Shown: positions 25,617 through 34,563 of the stretch, one piece after another
Numbering within the stretch: the stretch's first letter is position 1
How the letters are laid out: every line of letters starts with the position of its first letter
Source: an uncultured Eubacteriales bacterium
Lineage (GTDB): Bacteria; Bacillota; Clostridia; Lachnospirales; Lachnospiraceae
Assembly (NCBI GenBank): GCA_900545175.1
Contig: UQYF01000020.1
Coordinates: 1-49,376, forward strand
Direction of reading: 5' to 3'
DNA: 49,376 nt
Notes under the pieces: generated by a model
Database searches by the model: none
Told to the model about the DNA's origin: nothing
Seen by the model: only the letters and a program-made list of their open reading frames with translations
Translations under genes and position numbers: made by a program

Positions 25617-26309
25617 TTACTCTTCGACTGCTTCCTTAATATAAAGTGATGTTAAAAATACAAAAACGTATGCCTGAATTAAACCGTCAAAAATATCAAA
25701 GTAAAAACTGAATGGTACCGGCAGTACAACCGGAATTAATGACTTAAGTAACTCCATAATAACAAAAGCACCTAATACGTTACCAAAAAGTCGCATACAA
25801 AGTGACAACGGCTTGATGAACAACTCAAGAATGTTGATTGGCGTAACTATCGCCATAGGCTGTGTAAAGCTCTTAAGCCAGCCCTTAAAGCCCTTCTTGT
25901 GTATCCCTGCGTACTGGACAAGCACAATACTCATCACAGCAAGTGCTGCTGTTACATTGAGATCCTTCGTCGGCGGTTTTACTCCGCACAGACCAATCAG
26001 GTTGGCAAAGCCTATGTACAGAAGTACTGAACAAAGATATGGCACGAAGGATTTTCCTTCTTCTCCGGTCATTCCAATCACGAACTTCTCAAGCCAGCCT
26101 ACAATGGATTCCGCAACAAGCTGTCTTCGGCTTACATTCTTAACCTTCAGCCCTCTTGTCAGGAATATACACAGTGCAAGTAAAATCACCATGATAACCC
26201 ATGTAATGACAGTAGACTCGGCAATCGGAATATTAAAATTTCCGATATGAATGGTAAATACAGTCTCGCAGTTGAGCTCTTCCATTATTTTTTCCTTTAA
26301 ATCTCCCAT
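25617..26309 (-). CDS. atpB: F1Fo ATP synthase a subunit, operon 2
   Basis: This 230-residue protein has five to six transmembrane helices, with the essential arginine in SLCMRLFGNVLG (near residue 166) and FDGLIQAYVFVFL on the last helix. It opens the second operon, which has no atpI or atpZ. The start at 26309 has AAGGAG seven bases upstream; a second ATG at 26285 lacks as good a site. About 93 bases separate it from atpE. Confidence 0.95.
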   Translation of the reverse strand: MGDLKEKIMEELNCETVFTIHIGNFNIPIAESTVITWVIMVILLALCIFLTRGLKVKNVSRRQLVAESIVGWLEKFVIGMTGEEGKSFVPYLCSVLLYIGFANLIGLCGVKPPTKDLNVTAALAVMSIVLVQYAGIHKKGFKGWLKSFTQPMAIVTPINILELFIKPLSLCMRLFGNVLGAFVIMELLKSLIPVVLPVPFSFYFDIFDGLIQAYVFVFLTSLYIKEAVEE

Positions 26310-26384
26310 GAACTCACTCCTTTCTCTATATTTAGTTTTAGTGTAATATGTGGGTGCCTTCTGCGCTCACTGATACATTCACAT

Positions 26385-26412
26385 ATTGTACTCACAAAAT
26401 CAAAAAAAGCAA
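26385..26412 (-). promoter_or_regulatory. Possible promoter of the second atp operon
   Basis: On the minus strand, -10 TACAAT (26385-26390) is preceded by a 16-base spacer and a weak -35 TTGCTT. It lies about 75 bases upstream of atpB. The rest of the 418-base divergent gap is AT-rich and shows no other clear signal except the promoter at 26588-26615. Confidence 0.45.
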
Positions 26413-26587
26413 GTCCAAATTTTTCATCCAATAGTACTTTTTAACCATTTACTTAGTACACATAACTGATAGAAAATGGAATAAATAGTAAATTTAATAA
26501 AAATTTTAGATACTGACTACTGGTCATTTATGTTATATGTGCTATTATAAAGAACGTTGACCGCTAAAACCTAGTTACAACATTGCA

Positions 26588-26615
26588 TTGACTGTAACTA
26601 TATAAGCCATATAAT
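26588..26615 (+). promoter_or_regulatory. Promoter of the YhgE/Pip operon
   Basis: -35 TTGACT (26588-26593), a 16-base spacer and a perfect -10 TATAAT (26610-26615) lie about 110 bases upstream of the first YhgE gene. Confidence 0.7.
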
Positions 26616-26727
26616 ATGTTAATGTGGTGTCAGCATCTTAATTCGATACTGGCACAAGCACCATCAAAAATCTTCGTATATAAAATATAATATAATGAAG
26701 TCATTAGAAAAAGGAAAGGAATTCATC

Positions 26728-28881
26728 ATGAAAAACACTTTGACCATCTTCGTCCGGGACTTAAAAAGACTTATAAGAAGTCCGTTCGCACTTGCCATCG
26801 CACTTGGTCTGTGCATTCTTCCATCGCTGTATGCATGGTTTAATATCTATTCTAATCATGACCCATACGGCAGCACCTCCAATATCAAGATTGCAATAGC
26901 ATCCGAGGATGCCGGTTACACGCTTGAGGACGGCACCTGCAAAAATATGGGTGCTGACGTATTAGAGGAACTAAAAACCAACGAAAGCATCGACTGGGTT
27001 GCCTGCGGGAGTGCAGCCGAAGTTATAAAGGGCGTTGAAGCCGGTGATTACTATGCCGGTGTCACAATCGGTTCAGATTTCACCAAGAGCATGTACACTG
27101 TATTTGACACCGATTTTGAACATCCTGTTATTACATATTATGAGAACGAAAAGAAAAATGCCATAGCAACCAAGATTACAGACACAGCCGTAGGTTCACT
27201 TCAGCAGACAATCAACACTAAGTTCATCGAGGTTGTCGTAAGCACCATTTTCACAGAGACCAACACTATCTCCTCCGACATTGAAAGCGAGGACCGTGCG
27301 ACCACACTCAATGACAAGCTTGTCCGTCTGCGTGAAAACCTTTCTTCCTATAATAATACACTTACTATGCTTGTAAACGGCAATACCAGCCTTACCGGCA
27401 GCCTTGCCGATACCAATTCACAGATAAGCAATCTTGCATCAGGCATAAGCAGTGCCACTGCAAGTCTTAACAACGCACAGGCAGCTTTTTCTAACAGCCG
27501 CTCGGCGCTTAGCACTTTCAGTACACAGTTAAAGACACTCATAAACGACATGTCTGCATCCCTTGACAATATTGCCACACTGCTTGACAATACAACACTC
27601 GCAAGTGATTCCCAGGCGGTTGCAGACAGTATTTCCAAGCTGAATGCCGACACTTCACAGCTCAGTACCCAGATGAAGAGCCTTAAGCTTCTGATTGCTG
27701 AGTACTATGTAAGCAATATTGATATTCCGAACGCTCCTGACCTTGGAGTATTAGATACAGTTGTAACACAGATTATCAACTCCATCGGCTCACTCACTTC
27801 ACAGGCTGCCGGTAACGGAGTTCTCACACAGGCTGCTGTCGATACACTTGTATCCGGCATTAAGTCATCTCTTACTTCATGCAAGAAGCAGCTTGACGAC
27901 TTATATAACAACTATGCTGACAATGTGGAGCCTCAGCTTAACAGCCTTAACGACTCTATATCGCAGACACTCTCAAGTGTCAACTCCATCATGTCAAGTC
28001 TCACAAGTGCGTTAAATGATGCGGGTGAGATTCTAAATGGTGTGTCCGACACAGTAGACAAGTCAAATGAGAGCCTTTCCCAGATTCAGGAGGTTATAGA
28101 CAATGTCATAACAGAGCTTGACAATGTTATTGACTGGATAAATAACACATCCGAGAGCGATAAGATAGATATGGTTACACAGTTCCTCGGCGGCGATTCC
28201 GAGCTGTACGGTGAGTTTTTTGCCGAACCTGTCAACATGGTAACTGAAGAAATCTATCCTGTGGAAAACTACGGCTCAGGAATGACACCGTTCTATACGA
28301 TACTTGCCCTGTGGGTAGGAGGAACACTTCTTGTATCGCTTGTCAAGGTTCATGCCGACCCTACAGGTCTTCTGAATGTGAAGCCGCGCCACCTTTTCTT
28401 CGGACGCTACATCACATTCTTCCTCCTCGGACAGATTCAGGCTGCAATCGTAGTGCTCGGTGACATTCATCTGCTCCACAGTCAGGTACTTGAACCGGGA
28501 CTGTTCTATCTGGTTGCCGTACTTGCAAGCTTTACATTTACACTGCTTATATACTCTCTTGCAATCTCCTTTGGCGACCTTGGTAAAGCGCTTGCCGTTG
28601 TTGTCATGGTTTTACAGATTGCAGGCTCAAGCGGAACCTTCCCTATCGAGATGCTCCCGCAGGTATACCAGAACATATACATTTTCTTTCCATTCCCTTA
28701 CGCAATCAACGCGATGCGTGAGACTGTTGCGGGAATGTACGGTTCAGCTTATATAACGAATCTTGCACAGCTTATGATATTTGCTGTCGCTGCACTTGTA
28801 ATCGGACTTGTAATCAGAATACCTTTCATGAAGATTAATCACTTCGTGGAAGAGAGAATGGAAGATACAGGAATGATGTAA
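26728..28881 (+). CDS. YhgE/Pip-family membrane protein, copy 1
   Basis: This 717-residue protein has an N-terminal transmembrane helix with the family motif ILPSLYAWFNIYSNHDPYG, a long outer region rich in Ser, Thr, Leu and Asn that should form coiled coils (about 170-470), and about six C-terminal helices of the ABC-2 type (from about 520). YhgE/Pip relatives include a lactococcal phage receptor and the EsaA/YueB proteins of type VII secretion. The molecular role is not settled. The start at 26728 has AAAGGA seven bases upstream. It is the first gene of a three-gene plus-strand operon; the third gene is a full-length paralogue. Confidence 0.9.
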   Translation: MKNTLTIFVRDLKRLIRSPFALAIALGLCILPSLYAWFNIYSNHDPYGSTSNIKIAIASEDAGYTLEDGTCKNMGADVLEELKTNESIDWVACGSAAEVIKGVEAGDYYAGVTIGSDFTKSMYTVFDTDFEHPVITYYENEKKNAIATKITDTAVGSLQQTINTKFIEVVVSTIFTETNTISSDIESEDRATTLNDKLVRLRENLSSYNNTLTMLVNGNTSLTGSLADTNSQISNLASGISSATASLNNAQAAFSNSRSALSTFSTQLKTLINDMSASLDNIATLLDNTTLASDSQAVADSISKLNADTSQLSTQMKSLKLLIAEYYVSNIDIPNAPDLGVLDTVVTQIINSIGSLTSQAAGNGVLTQAAVDTLVSGIKSSLTSCKKQLDDLYNNYADNVEPQLNSLNDSISQTLSSVNSIMSSLTSALNDAGEILNGVSDTVDKSNESLSQIQEVIDNVITELDNVIDWINNTSESDKIDMVTQFLGGDSELYGEFFAEPVNMVTEEIYPVENYGSGMTPFYTILALWVGGTLLVSLVKVHADPTGLLNVKPRHLFFGRYITFFLLGQIQAAIVVLGDIHLLHSQVLEPGLFYLVAVLASFTFTLLIYSLAISFGDLGKALAVVVMVLQIAGSSGTFPIEMLPQVYQNIYIFFPFPYAINAMRETVAGMYGSAYITNLAQLMIFAVAALVIGLVIRIPFMKINHFVEERMEDTGMM

Positions 28882-28909
28882 AATATGTGATTAATAAAGG
28901 AGATTGTAT

Positions 28910-29980
28910 ATGTCTAAGAAGAAGATAAAAGAAAACAAACCTGATATATATGGCGAGCTTGCCAATTTTCAGGATAAGCTCCACGCACAGAATCTAAAGC
29001 GTATTCATATCGGACTTTTATGTGTGCTTATCATTCCTATGATATTCTTAGCGCTGATGTTTATAACAGACAGCAATAAGGTTATATGGCTTATATTGTG
29101 GATTGTATCACTTTTTGCAATATCAGCTTACCTGATAGTCGTAGAGTATGGTGACTACAATTTACAGCACCGCATCAACTCTATCACAGGCAATGAAGCT
29201 GAACCTGTTCCGCTTCTTGAATCTGGAATAAACGGCATGAATGGTAAAATTGCATCCGTAAAAGCCGAAGCACGCGATATCCTTGCATCCGCCAAGGAAT
29301 CCGTAAAGATTGACGAGGATAAGGGAATCTCACATGCTGCTTCCGATATATATTCATCGGAAATCGACACCGACATAATAAAGAAGAGCCTCGCCTCTGA
29401 CAGCAGCCTTGAAAACGACGCTTCCACTGAAGCTTCCGTATCAAAAGATAAGAAAAAGAAATCCTCCGGCAAAAAGGATAAGAAGAAAAAAGATAAAGAT
29501 AAGGACAAGAAACACAAAAAGGATAAAGATAAAAAAGATAAGAAAGACGGCAAAGACATCAAGAAAAAGAACAAGTCCGGCAATAAGTCCGATAATGCGA
29601 AGGACGATGACAGCGAGAGCATCTTTATGGATGAGAGCGGTTTAGAAAACAACCATTCCAAAAAAAGTGAAAAAGATAGAAATAAGAAGAAAGACAAAAA
29701 GAAAAAAAATAAAAAGAGTACATCAAAAAACACTCCAAAAAGCAGCACCGCCGGCGAATACAGTGCAGCCGACAGCAATAATGATGATAATGAACTGTCT
29801 GCACCGAACAGAGTATCCCTTGAAAAGCCTTTTTCAGAAAACAGCCTTTTTGCAGATGACTCTTTAAAAAACAGTACTGTAGGAAATAGTGCTTCCATGG
29901 ATTCCGCAGACACCGGCAATAACACCGAAAGTATATTTGTGGGATATAACTTAGTAAAGGAGGATGAATTCGATGAATAA
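28910..29980 (+). CDS. Lysine-rich low-complexity membrane protein between two YhgE genes
   Basis: This 356-residue protein has two transmembrane helices at about residues 35-85. A long soluble tail follows, with a dense Lys/Asp stretch (about 180-300) made of repeats like KKDKDK and KKKNK, then an acidic end. By the positive-inside rule the tail is probably cytoplasmic, though this was not computed. The tail could bind nucleic acid, polyphosphate or acidic lipids, or act as a flexible tether; this is inference. The start has AAAGGAG seven bases upstream. It overlaps the ribosome site of the next gene, so the three genes are translated together. No named family was recognised. Confidence 0.8.
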   Translation: MSKKKIKENKPDIYGELANFQDKLHAQNLKRIHIGLLCVLIIPMIFLALMFITDSNKVIWLILWIVSLFAISAYLIVVEYGDYNLQHRINSITGNEAEPVPLLESGINGMNGKIASVKAEARDILASAKESVKIDEDKGISHAASDIYSSEIDTDIIKKSLASDSSLENDASTEASVSKDKKKKSSGKKDKKKKDKDKDKKHKKDKDKKDKKDGKDIKKKNKSGNKSDNAKDDDSESIFMDESGLENNHSKKSEKDRNKKKDKKKKNKKSTSKNTPKSSTAGEYSAADSNNDDNELSAPNRVSLEKPFSENSLFADDSLKNSTVGNSASMDSADTGNNTESIFVGYNLVKEDEFDE

Positions 29981-32120
29981 GATACTTAAAGTATTCACAA
30001 ATGACATGAAAAAAATATCGACAAACGTGATAGCTGTTGTCATAATCCTTGGCCTTTCGATTCTTCCTTCACTGTATGCATGGTTTAATATTTTTTCCAA
30101 CTGGGATCCTTATGGCCCAAGCTCCACAGGAAATATCAAGGTTGCTGTCGTCTCCGATGACGCAGGCGCTGAGATTTCGGGGCTTGAAATCAATATAGGT
30201 GCCACTGTTGTCGAAGCACTGCAAGCCAACAACACTATCGGCTGGGTATTCACAGACAACTCCGATGAGACAATAGAAGGTGTCAAGGCAGGCGATTACT
30301 ACGCTGCACTTGTAATCCCTGAGACATTCTCAGAGGATATGGTGAGCTTCTTAACCGGAGACCTTGAACATCCTCAGATTATATATTATGAGAACGGAAA
30401 GAAGAATGCCATTGCACCTAAGATAACACAGAAGGCACAAAAGACTGTGCGCCAGCAGGTCAATGCCACATTCATAAGCACTCTTGCCGAGTCAGCCATG
30501 AAAGCAGGAAATGTCATATCCGCAACTGATTCAGACGGAGTGAGCATCGCTGATACAATGACTGAGAAGCTGACTGCCCTTTCATCAGATATGGATACAT
30601 ACATCAACATTCTGTCCTCCTTCAAGGGCATTATGGACTCAGCACAGAGTATCATATCCACAACTAAGATTATGCTTCCAAGTCTTGACACTGTATTAGA
30701 CAGCAGTAAAACTTCCCTCTCAAGTATGCAGACAATGGTCAACAGTTCCACCAACACAGTTAACACTGTATCTGATATGATGCTTTCAAGCCTTGACATG
30801 ATTGACGGAACACTTACCATGATATCCAATGTTGTAAACAGCGACCTTTCATCCGCACAGACCGTATCCACGATCGTCCTCAACGGTATAGGTGCCGTGA
30901 ACAACATGATTCCTTATGCAAAAGAGATATTTAACAGCTCTGTCGCCGGAATAGAAGCAAAGGGTGATGAAAAAATAAATTCCCAGATTAATGCCATCCG
31001 CGGACAGTTCGACCTCGTTAAATCTGACGCCGACCATGTAGGTTCATCATCAGCCGTGGCTGTGGCCAACTCAAATGACCTTATAGACAAGATTCAGGCA
31101 GAGCTTGAGCACTGCTCCAATGACATAGCAGTGCTTAAAGACACCTACAGCAGCTCAGTTAAGCCTCAGCTAAGCTCCACAGTGACAAATGCACAGGCTG
31201 CATTAAATACTACAGTAAACGCATTGTCAAGCTTTAATCTCAACTTAGGCAGCACAGATAATGTCCTTACCAGCTATTCTGACACGCTTGCCGATGGAAA
31301 TACCAATCTTGACACAACACTTGAGCTTGCACAGGAGTTATCCGACTACATCAAGACTCTGACCGAGAATATGAGCGAGCTGTCAGACAATGAAAACTAC
31401 AATAAGCTCATAGAAGTTATGGACAGCAACCCTGAACTGCTCGGAGAGTTCGCATCCTCCCCTGTGTCCCTTGACACAGTCCGCATATATCCTATTGAGA
31501 ATTACGGCTCCGCCATGGCTCCGTTCTACACAGTGCTTGCACTGTGGGTAGGCGCTCTCATCCTCGTAGCGATAATACATGTAAAGGTTCACCCTATACC
31601 GGGTGTGAGCGAAATCTGCCCAAGACATGCATACTTCGGAAGATATATGCTCTTCTTCCTCGTAGGACAGCTGCAGACACTTATCACTGTTCTCGGAGAT
31701 TTACACTTTATAGGCATACAGTGCGAACATCCTGTCATGTTCTGGTTCGCAGGAGCGATGTGCAGCTTTGTATTCACGCTCTTCATATACTCACTCACTG
31801 TCGCACTCGGCAATATCGGTGAAGCACTCGCCGTTGTTGTAATGGTTGTACAGGTTGCAGGAGCCGGTTGTACATTCCCTATCGAGACACTTCCGAAAGT
31901 GTTCCATTCACTGTACAATTACCTTCCGTTCCAGTTCGGCATGAACGCCATGAAGGAAGCAATCGCAGGACTTTACGAGAACAGCTACTGGACATACATC
32001 GCCAAGCTTTCCGTATATCTGCTTGTCTCACTCTTCATCGGACTTGTCGGAGCAATCCCATTCCGCAAGCTTAATAAGATTATTGATAAGAATAAGGAAA
32101 AGTCGGGAATTATGATATAA
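29973..32120 (+). CDS. YhgE/Pip-family membrane protein, copy 2
   Basis: This 715-residue paralogue of the 26728-28881 protein shares LSILPSLYAWFNIFSNWDPYG at the N-terminus, a coiled-coil outer region (about 170-480) and about six C-terminal helices ending with an FRKLNKIIDKNKEK tail. The pair may form a heteromer. The start is placed at 29973, nine bases after AAGGAGG; the ATG at 29964 is too close to that site. It overlaps the stop of the Lys-rich gene by eight bases. The outer regions of the two copies differ much more than the membrane parts. Confidence 0.9.
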   Translation: MNKILKVFTNDMKKISTNVIAVVIILGLSILPSLYAWFNIFSNWDPYGPSSTGNIKVAVVSDDAGAEISGLEINIGATVVEALQANNTIGWVFTDNSDETIEGVKAGDYYAALVIPETFSEDMVSFLTGDLEHPQIIYYENGKKNAIAPKITQKAQKTVRQQVNATFISTLAESAMKAGNVISATDSDGVSIADTMTEKLTALSSDMDTYINILSSFKGIMDSAQSIISTTKIMLPSLDTVLDSSKTSLSSMQTMVNSSTNTVNTVSDMMLSSLDMIDGTLTMISNVVNSDLSSAQTVSTIVLNGIGAVNNMIPYAKEIFNSSVAGIEAKGDEKINSQINAIRGQFDLVKSDADHVGSSSAVAVANSNDLIDKIQAELEHCSNDIAVLKDTYSSSVKPQLSSTVTNAQAALNTTVNALSSFNLNLGSTDNVLTSYSDTLADGNTNLDTTLELAQELSDYIKTLTENMSELSDNENYNKLIEVMDSNPELLGEFASSPVSLDTVRIYPIENYGSAMAPFYTVLALWVGALILVAIIHVKVHPIPGVSEICPRHAYFGRYMLFFLVGQLQTLITVLGDLHFIGIQCEHPVMFWFAGAMCSFVFTLFIYSLTVALGNIGEALAVVVMVVQVAGAGCTFPIETLPKVFHSLYNYLPFQFGMNAMKEAIAGLYENSYWTYIAKLSVYLLVSLFIGLVGAIPFRKLNKIIDKNKEKSGIMI

Positions 32121-32184
32121 AACAGGTTCTGACACTTAAAAATACAAGTTTTTTGCCACCTAAAACAATTAGCATAATTACTCA

Positions 32185-32213
32185 TTGTTTTCGATGCCAT
32201 TTTCATTTATAAT
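32185..32213 (+). promoter_or_regulatory. Promoter of the GH105 gene
   Basis: -35 TTGTTT (32185-32190), a 17-base spacer and a perfect -10 TATAAT (32208-32213) lie 33 bases before the start codon. Confidence 0.6.
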
Positions 32214-32245
32214 ATTGCATAAATAACAAGACATGGAGGAAAGCT

Positions 32246-33376
32246 ATGGATTATAGTGTAATCGACAGGTACATAGAAGAGCTTCTTACAAAGAGCACAC
32301 CCGACAGACCTATCTGGAATATAGAAAAGATTTTGCAGGGACTCAAATCCACATGGAACTATATCGATGGGTGTATGATTAAAGCCCTTCTTGAGATGTA
32401 CTCCATCACAAAGAAACAGGAATATTTTGATTTTGCCGATGCTTTCATCGACTACCGCGTTCACGATGACGGTACGATTGATGGCTATGATGTATCCGAG
32501 CTTAACATTGACAATGTGAATGCAGGAAAGACTCTCTTCGAGCTGTACGACCTCACTGGCAAGGAAAAGTACCGCAAAGCGATAGACCTCATCTACAGCC
32601 AGATTAAGCTCATGCCTCGTACAGCAGAGGGAAGCTTCTGGCACAAGAACATCTACCCTAATCAGGTATGGCTTGACGGACTTTATATGTGCCAGCCATT
32701 CTACATGGAATATGAGACACGTTTTAACGATAAGAAGAACTATGACGACATTTTCCTCCAGTTCAAGAATGTTATAAAGAACATGAAGGATCCTGTGACA
32801 GGTCTATACAAGCATGCATATGACCACTCACGCGAGATGTTCTGGTGCGACCCGGTAACAGGTCTGTCACAGAACTTCTGGCTTCGCGCACTCGGCTGGT
32901 ACTCGATGGCACTTCTTGACACCATCGACAAGGCTGACCCTGACTGCAAGGATACACAGCTTTTAAAGGATACCTTCACAGACCTCATGGAAGCTATGCT
33001 AAAGTATCAGGATGAGAGCGGCATGTGGTATCAGGTTGTCAACTACGGCAAGCTTGCTCCTAATTACCTTGAGACAAGCGGAAGCTCCATCATGGCATAC
33101 GCACTTCTAAAAGGTGTGCGTCTCGGCTATCTTCCTGAGAGCTGCCGTGAGTATGGCATCAAGGCATTCAACGGTGTATGTAACAAATATCTCTCCGAGG
33201 ATGAGAACGGCGAAATGCACCTTGGCGGTATCTGCCTCGTAGCAGGTCTTGGCGGCAAGCAGATGCGTTCGGGAACCTTCGACTACTATATGTCAGAGCC
33301 GGTCGTTAAGGACGATGCTAAGGGAGTTGGACCATTCCTTCTCGCCTATACCGAGATGTTAAGACTGAATAAGTAA
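32246..33376 (+). CDS. GH105 unsaturated rhamnogalacturonyl/galacturonyl hydrolase
   Basis: This 376-residue protein has the alpha6/alpha6-barrel layout of GH105 enzymes such as YteR. The putative catalytic Asp lies in VWLDGLYM (near residue 143). Other family-typical parts are HAYDHS, LRALGWYSMALLD and YLETSGSSIMAYALLKG. These enzymes cleave unsaturated uronic residues from pectin or rhamnogalacturonan oligosaccharides after lyase attack. No signal peptide is seen, so it acts in the cytoplasm on imported oligosaccharides. The start has GGAGG six bases upstream. It is monocistronic, with its own promoter and a strong terminator; no other pectin genes are adjacent. Confidence 0.92.
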   Translation: MDYSVIDRYIEELLTKSTPDRPIWNIEKILQGLKSTWNYIDGCMIKALLEMYSITKKQEYFDFADAFIDYRVHDDGTIDGYDVSELNIDNVNAGKTLFELYDLTGKEKYRKAIDLIYSQIKLMPRTAEGSFWHKNIYPNQVWLDGLYMCQPFYMEYETRFNDKKNYDDIFLQFKNVIKNMKDPVTGLYKHAYDHSREMFWCDPVTGLSQNFWLRALGWYSMALLDTIDKADPDCKDTQLLKDTFTDLMEAMLKYQDESGMWYQVVNYGKLAPNYLETSGSSIMAYALLKGVRLGYLPESCREYGIKAFNGVCNKYLSEDENGEMHLGGICLVAGLGGKQMRSGTFDYYMSEPVVKDDAKGVGPFLLAYTEMLRLNK

Positions 33377-33383
33377 ATATAAA

Positions 33384-33424
33384 TGTGGTAACTGAACATA
33401 ATTTTTTTCAGTTACCACATTTTA
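33384..33424. terminator. Terminator after the GH105 gene
   Basis: A perfect 13-bp stem (33384-33396 with 33407-33419), a 10-base loop and TTTT follow the GH105 stop. The A run on its left side lets it also stop minus-strand transcription of the pseudogene. Confidence 0.85.
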
Positions 33425-33428
33425 GTTA

Positions 33429-34042
33429 TTATGCTTTTACATATTCTTCTATTATACAGGTATGATGTTTTTTATCTTTTCCATCGGAATCGTAGTTAAT
33501 ACCTACAAGCAGGATTTTATCACTGTAGTTAGCCAATGCGCCTTGATATCGGTTATCTTTTATCTGTTTTATGGCTGTGTCCGCTGACTGATTATATTTT
33601 AACTCTACAATCATTGCCAGTCTGTAGTGCTATAACTAAGGTTGTATTCGTAGTTGAGTGTATCTCCAAAAGAAGCCTTGAAATCTTCATAAATATAATC
33701 CTCAATTTTCTCGATAATATTATCCTTAAAATTATCCCAAAAAGATGATATGTCAAGGTGTATTACATTATATTTGTTCATATGCTTCTTATAGTCTTTA
33801 TCAGAAGCAATCTTGGTATCCTCAAAAAGTCCGGCAGAGTCACATCCAAGACTATAATAGGCATCAATCATGCCAGCCGCATGTGATTTGCCAAAACGTC
33901 TGGCATGGCTCACGGCAATACACTTATCTTCTGTGGACAACCTCCTGTTAAGAAAATCAAGTAACCTCGTCTTGTCAACATAAATTATACTGTTCTTAGC
34001 CTGTGTAAAGCTTTCATTTCCCGGATTAAAGTATATTCCCAT
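33429..34042 (-). pseudogene. AAA-ATPase-like / PD-(D/E)XK protein, internally deleted
   Basis: Two frames meet with a four-base overlap (ATGA) at 33611-33614. The upstream frame (34042-33611) is the N-terminus of an AAA-ATPase-like (PF09820-type) protein: YVDKTRLLDFLN and a P-loop-like SHARRFGKS. The downstream frame (33614-33429) is the C-terminus of the same family: the nuclease-like MIVELKYNQ and the ALANYSDKILLVGINYD segment. A full-length member has over 500 residues, so about 350 residues between the ends are missing and the join is out of frame. The gene is therefore judged inactive. The start at 34042 has GGAGG ten bases upstream. Confidence 0.8.
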
Positions 34043-34160
34043 TCGCAATTCACCTCCAAAATCTCCGCTAAATACAGTATAATTTTTTTCTGATGTCGTG
34101 TCAAATACCGAAAAATATACAAAAATATTCTTTTTCCAAATTTAGAAAACATAAAAATCT

Positions 34161-34364
34161 TCATACTATGTTAAGCTTGCACTCATATTTTTGGCAGTAC
34201 CCTTCAGATGGCACCTGCGTATTTTTCTTTATGCACAACTTTCTGCACTTTTCCACATTCCATACATTCATATGTGGATTATGAGGAGATATTGCACTGT
34301 TTGCAGGGTCGTACCAATAGCGGCAAATCCCACAACAGTGGCAGAATTTTATGTTGACTTTCAC
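34161..34364 (-). CDS. Small cysteine-rich protein, possible zinc binder
   Basis: This 67-residue frame has eight Cys (8, 10, 11, 14, 40, 44, 57, 62) with spacings that could form one or two zinc knuckles, and an aromatic RYWYDP block after the first cluster. It starts with GTG, and AAGGAG lies 12 bases upstream, a little far. No family name was recognised. It lies between the GTPase cluster and the AAA pseudogene on the same strand. It could be a chance frame, but the Cys spacing argues for a gene. The 199 bases between it and the GTPase hold no other convincing signal. Confidence 0.42.
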   Translation of the reverse strand: MKVNIKFCHCCGICRYWYDPANSAISPHNPHMNVWNVEKCRKLCIKKNTQVPSEGYCQKYECKLNIV

Positions 34365-34563
34365 CTTAACAGTTCACTCCTTTGTTTTTTGAAAATAAAT
34401 TTGAATATGTATCCAGATTAACTCCAGCAATATTTACCGGAAATCCTTCCATCGCCTCTGCTTCAGTATAATTATATTTCTCATAGATGTAGCTGACAAT
34501 TATTGCTAATTTTCCTATGCATCGACCATTATACCAGACGCACATCTATTTTATATAAAAATT

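Noticed and set aside
19994..26309. Operon 2 as an N-type ATPase (atpDCQRBEFAG order)
   Set aside because: The gene order is B-E-F-HA-G-D-C and the typical N-ATPase atpQ and atpR genes and early atpD are missing, so it is an ordinary F-type order with a fusion.
7308..26309. The second atp operon as an assembly artefact or recent duplication
   Set aside because: All subunit pairs differ throughout, c subunits differ in length and ion site, and delta-alpha is fused in only one, so these are distinct operons.
29155..29925. A 256-codon open frame opposite the lysine-rich gene
   Set aside because: It is a mirror of the Lys/Asp codon run (AAG/GAT read as CTT/ATC), giving Leu/Phe/Ser low complexity with no ribosome site. 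The plus-strand frame has an operon context and a good start.
26728..32120. A type VII secretion system
   Set aside because: YhgE/Pip proteins are related to EsaA/YueB, but no EssC ATPase, WXG100 or LXG gene is present in the window.
34093..34284. A 63-codon plus-strand frame near the Cys-rich ORF
   Set aside because: It lacks a ribosome site and has a biased His/Phe composition; the opposite frame has regular Cys spacing.
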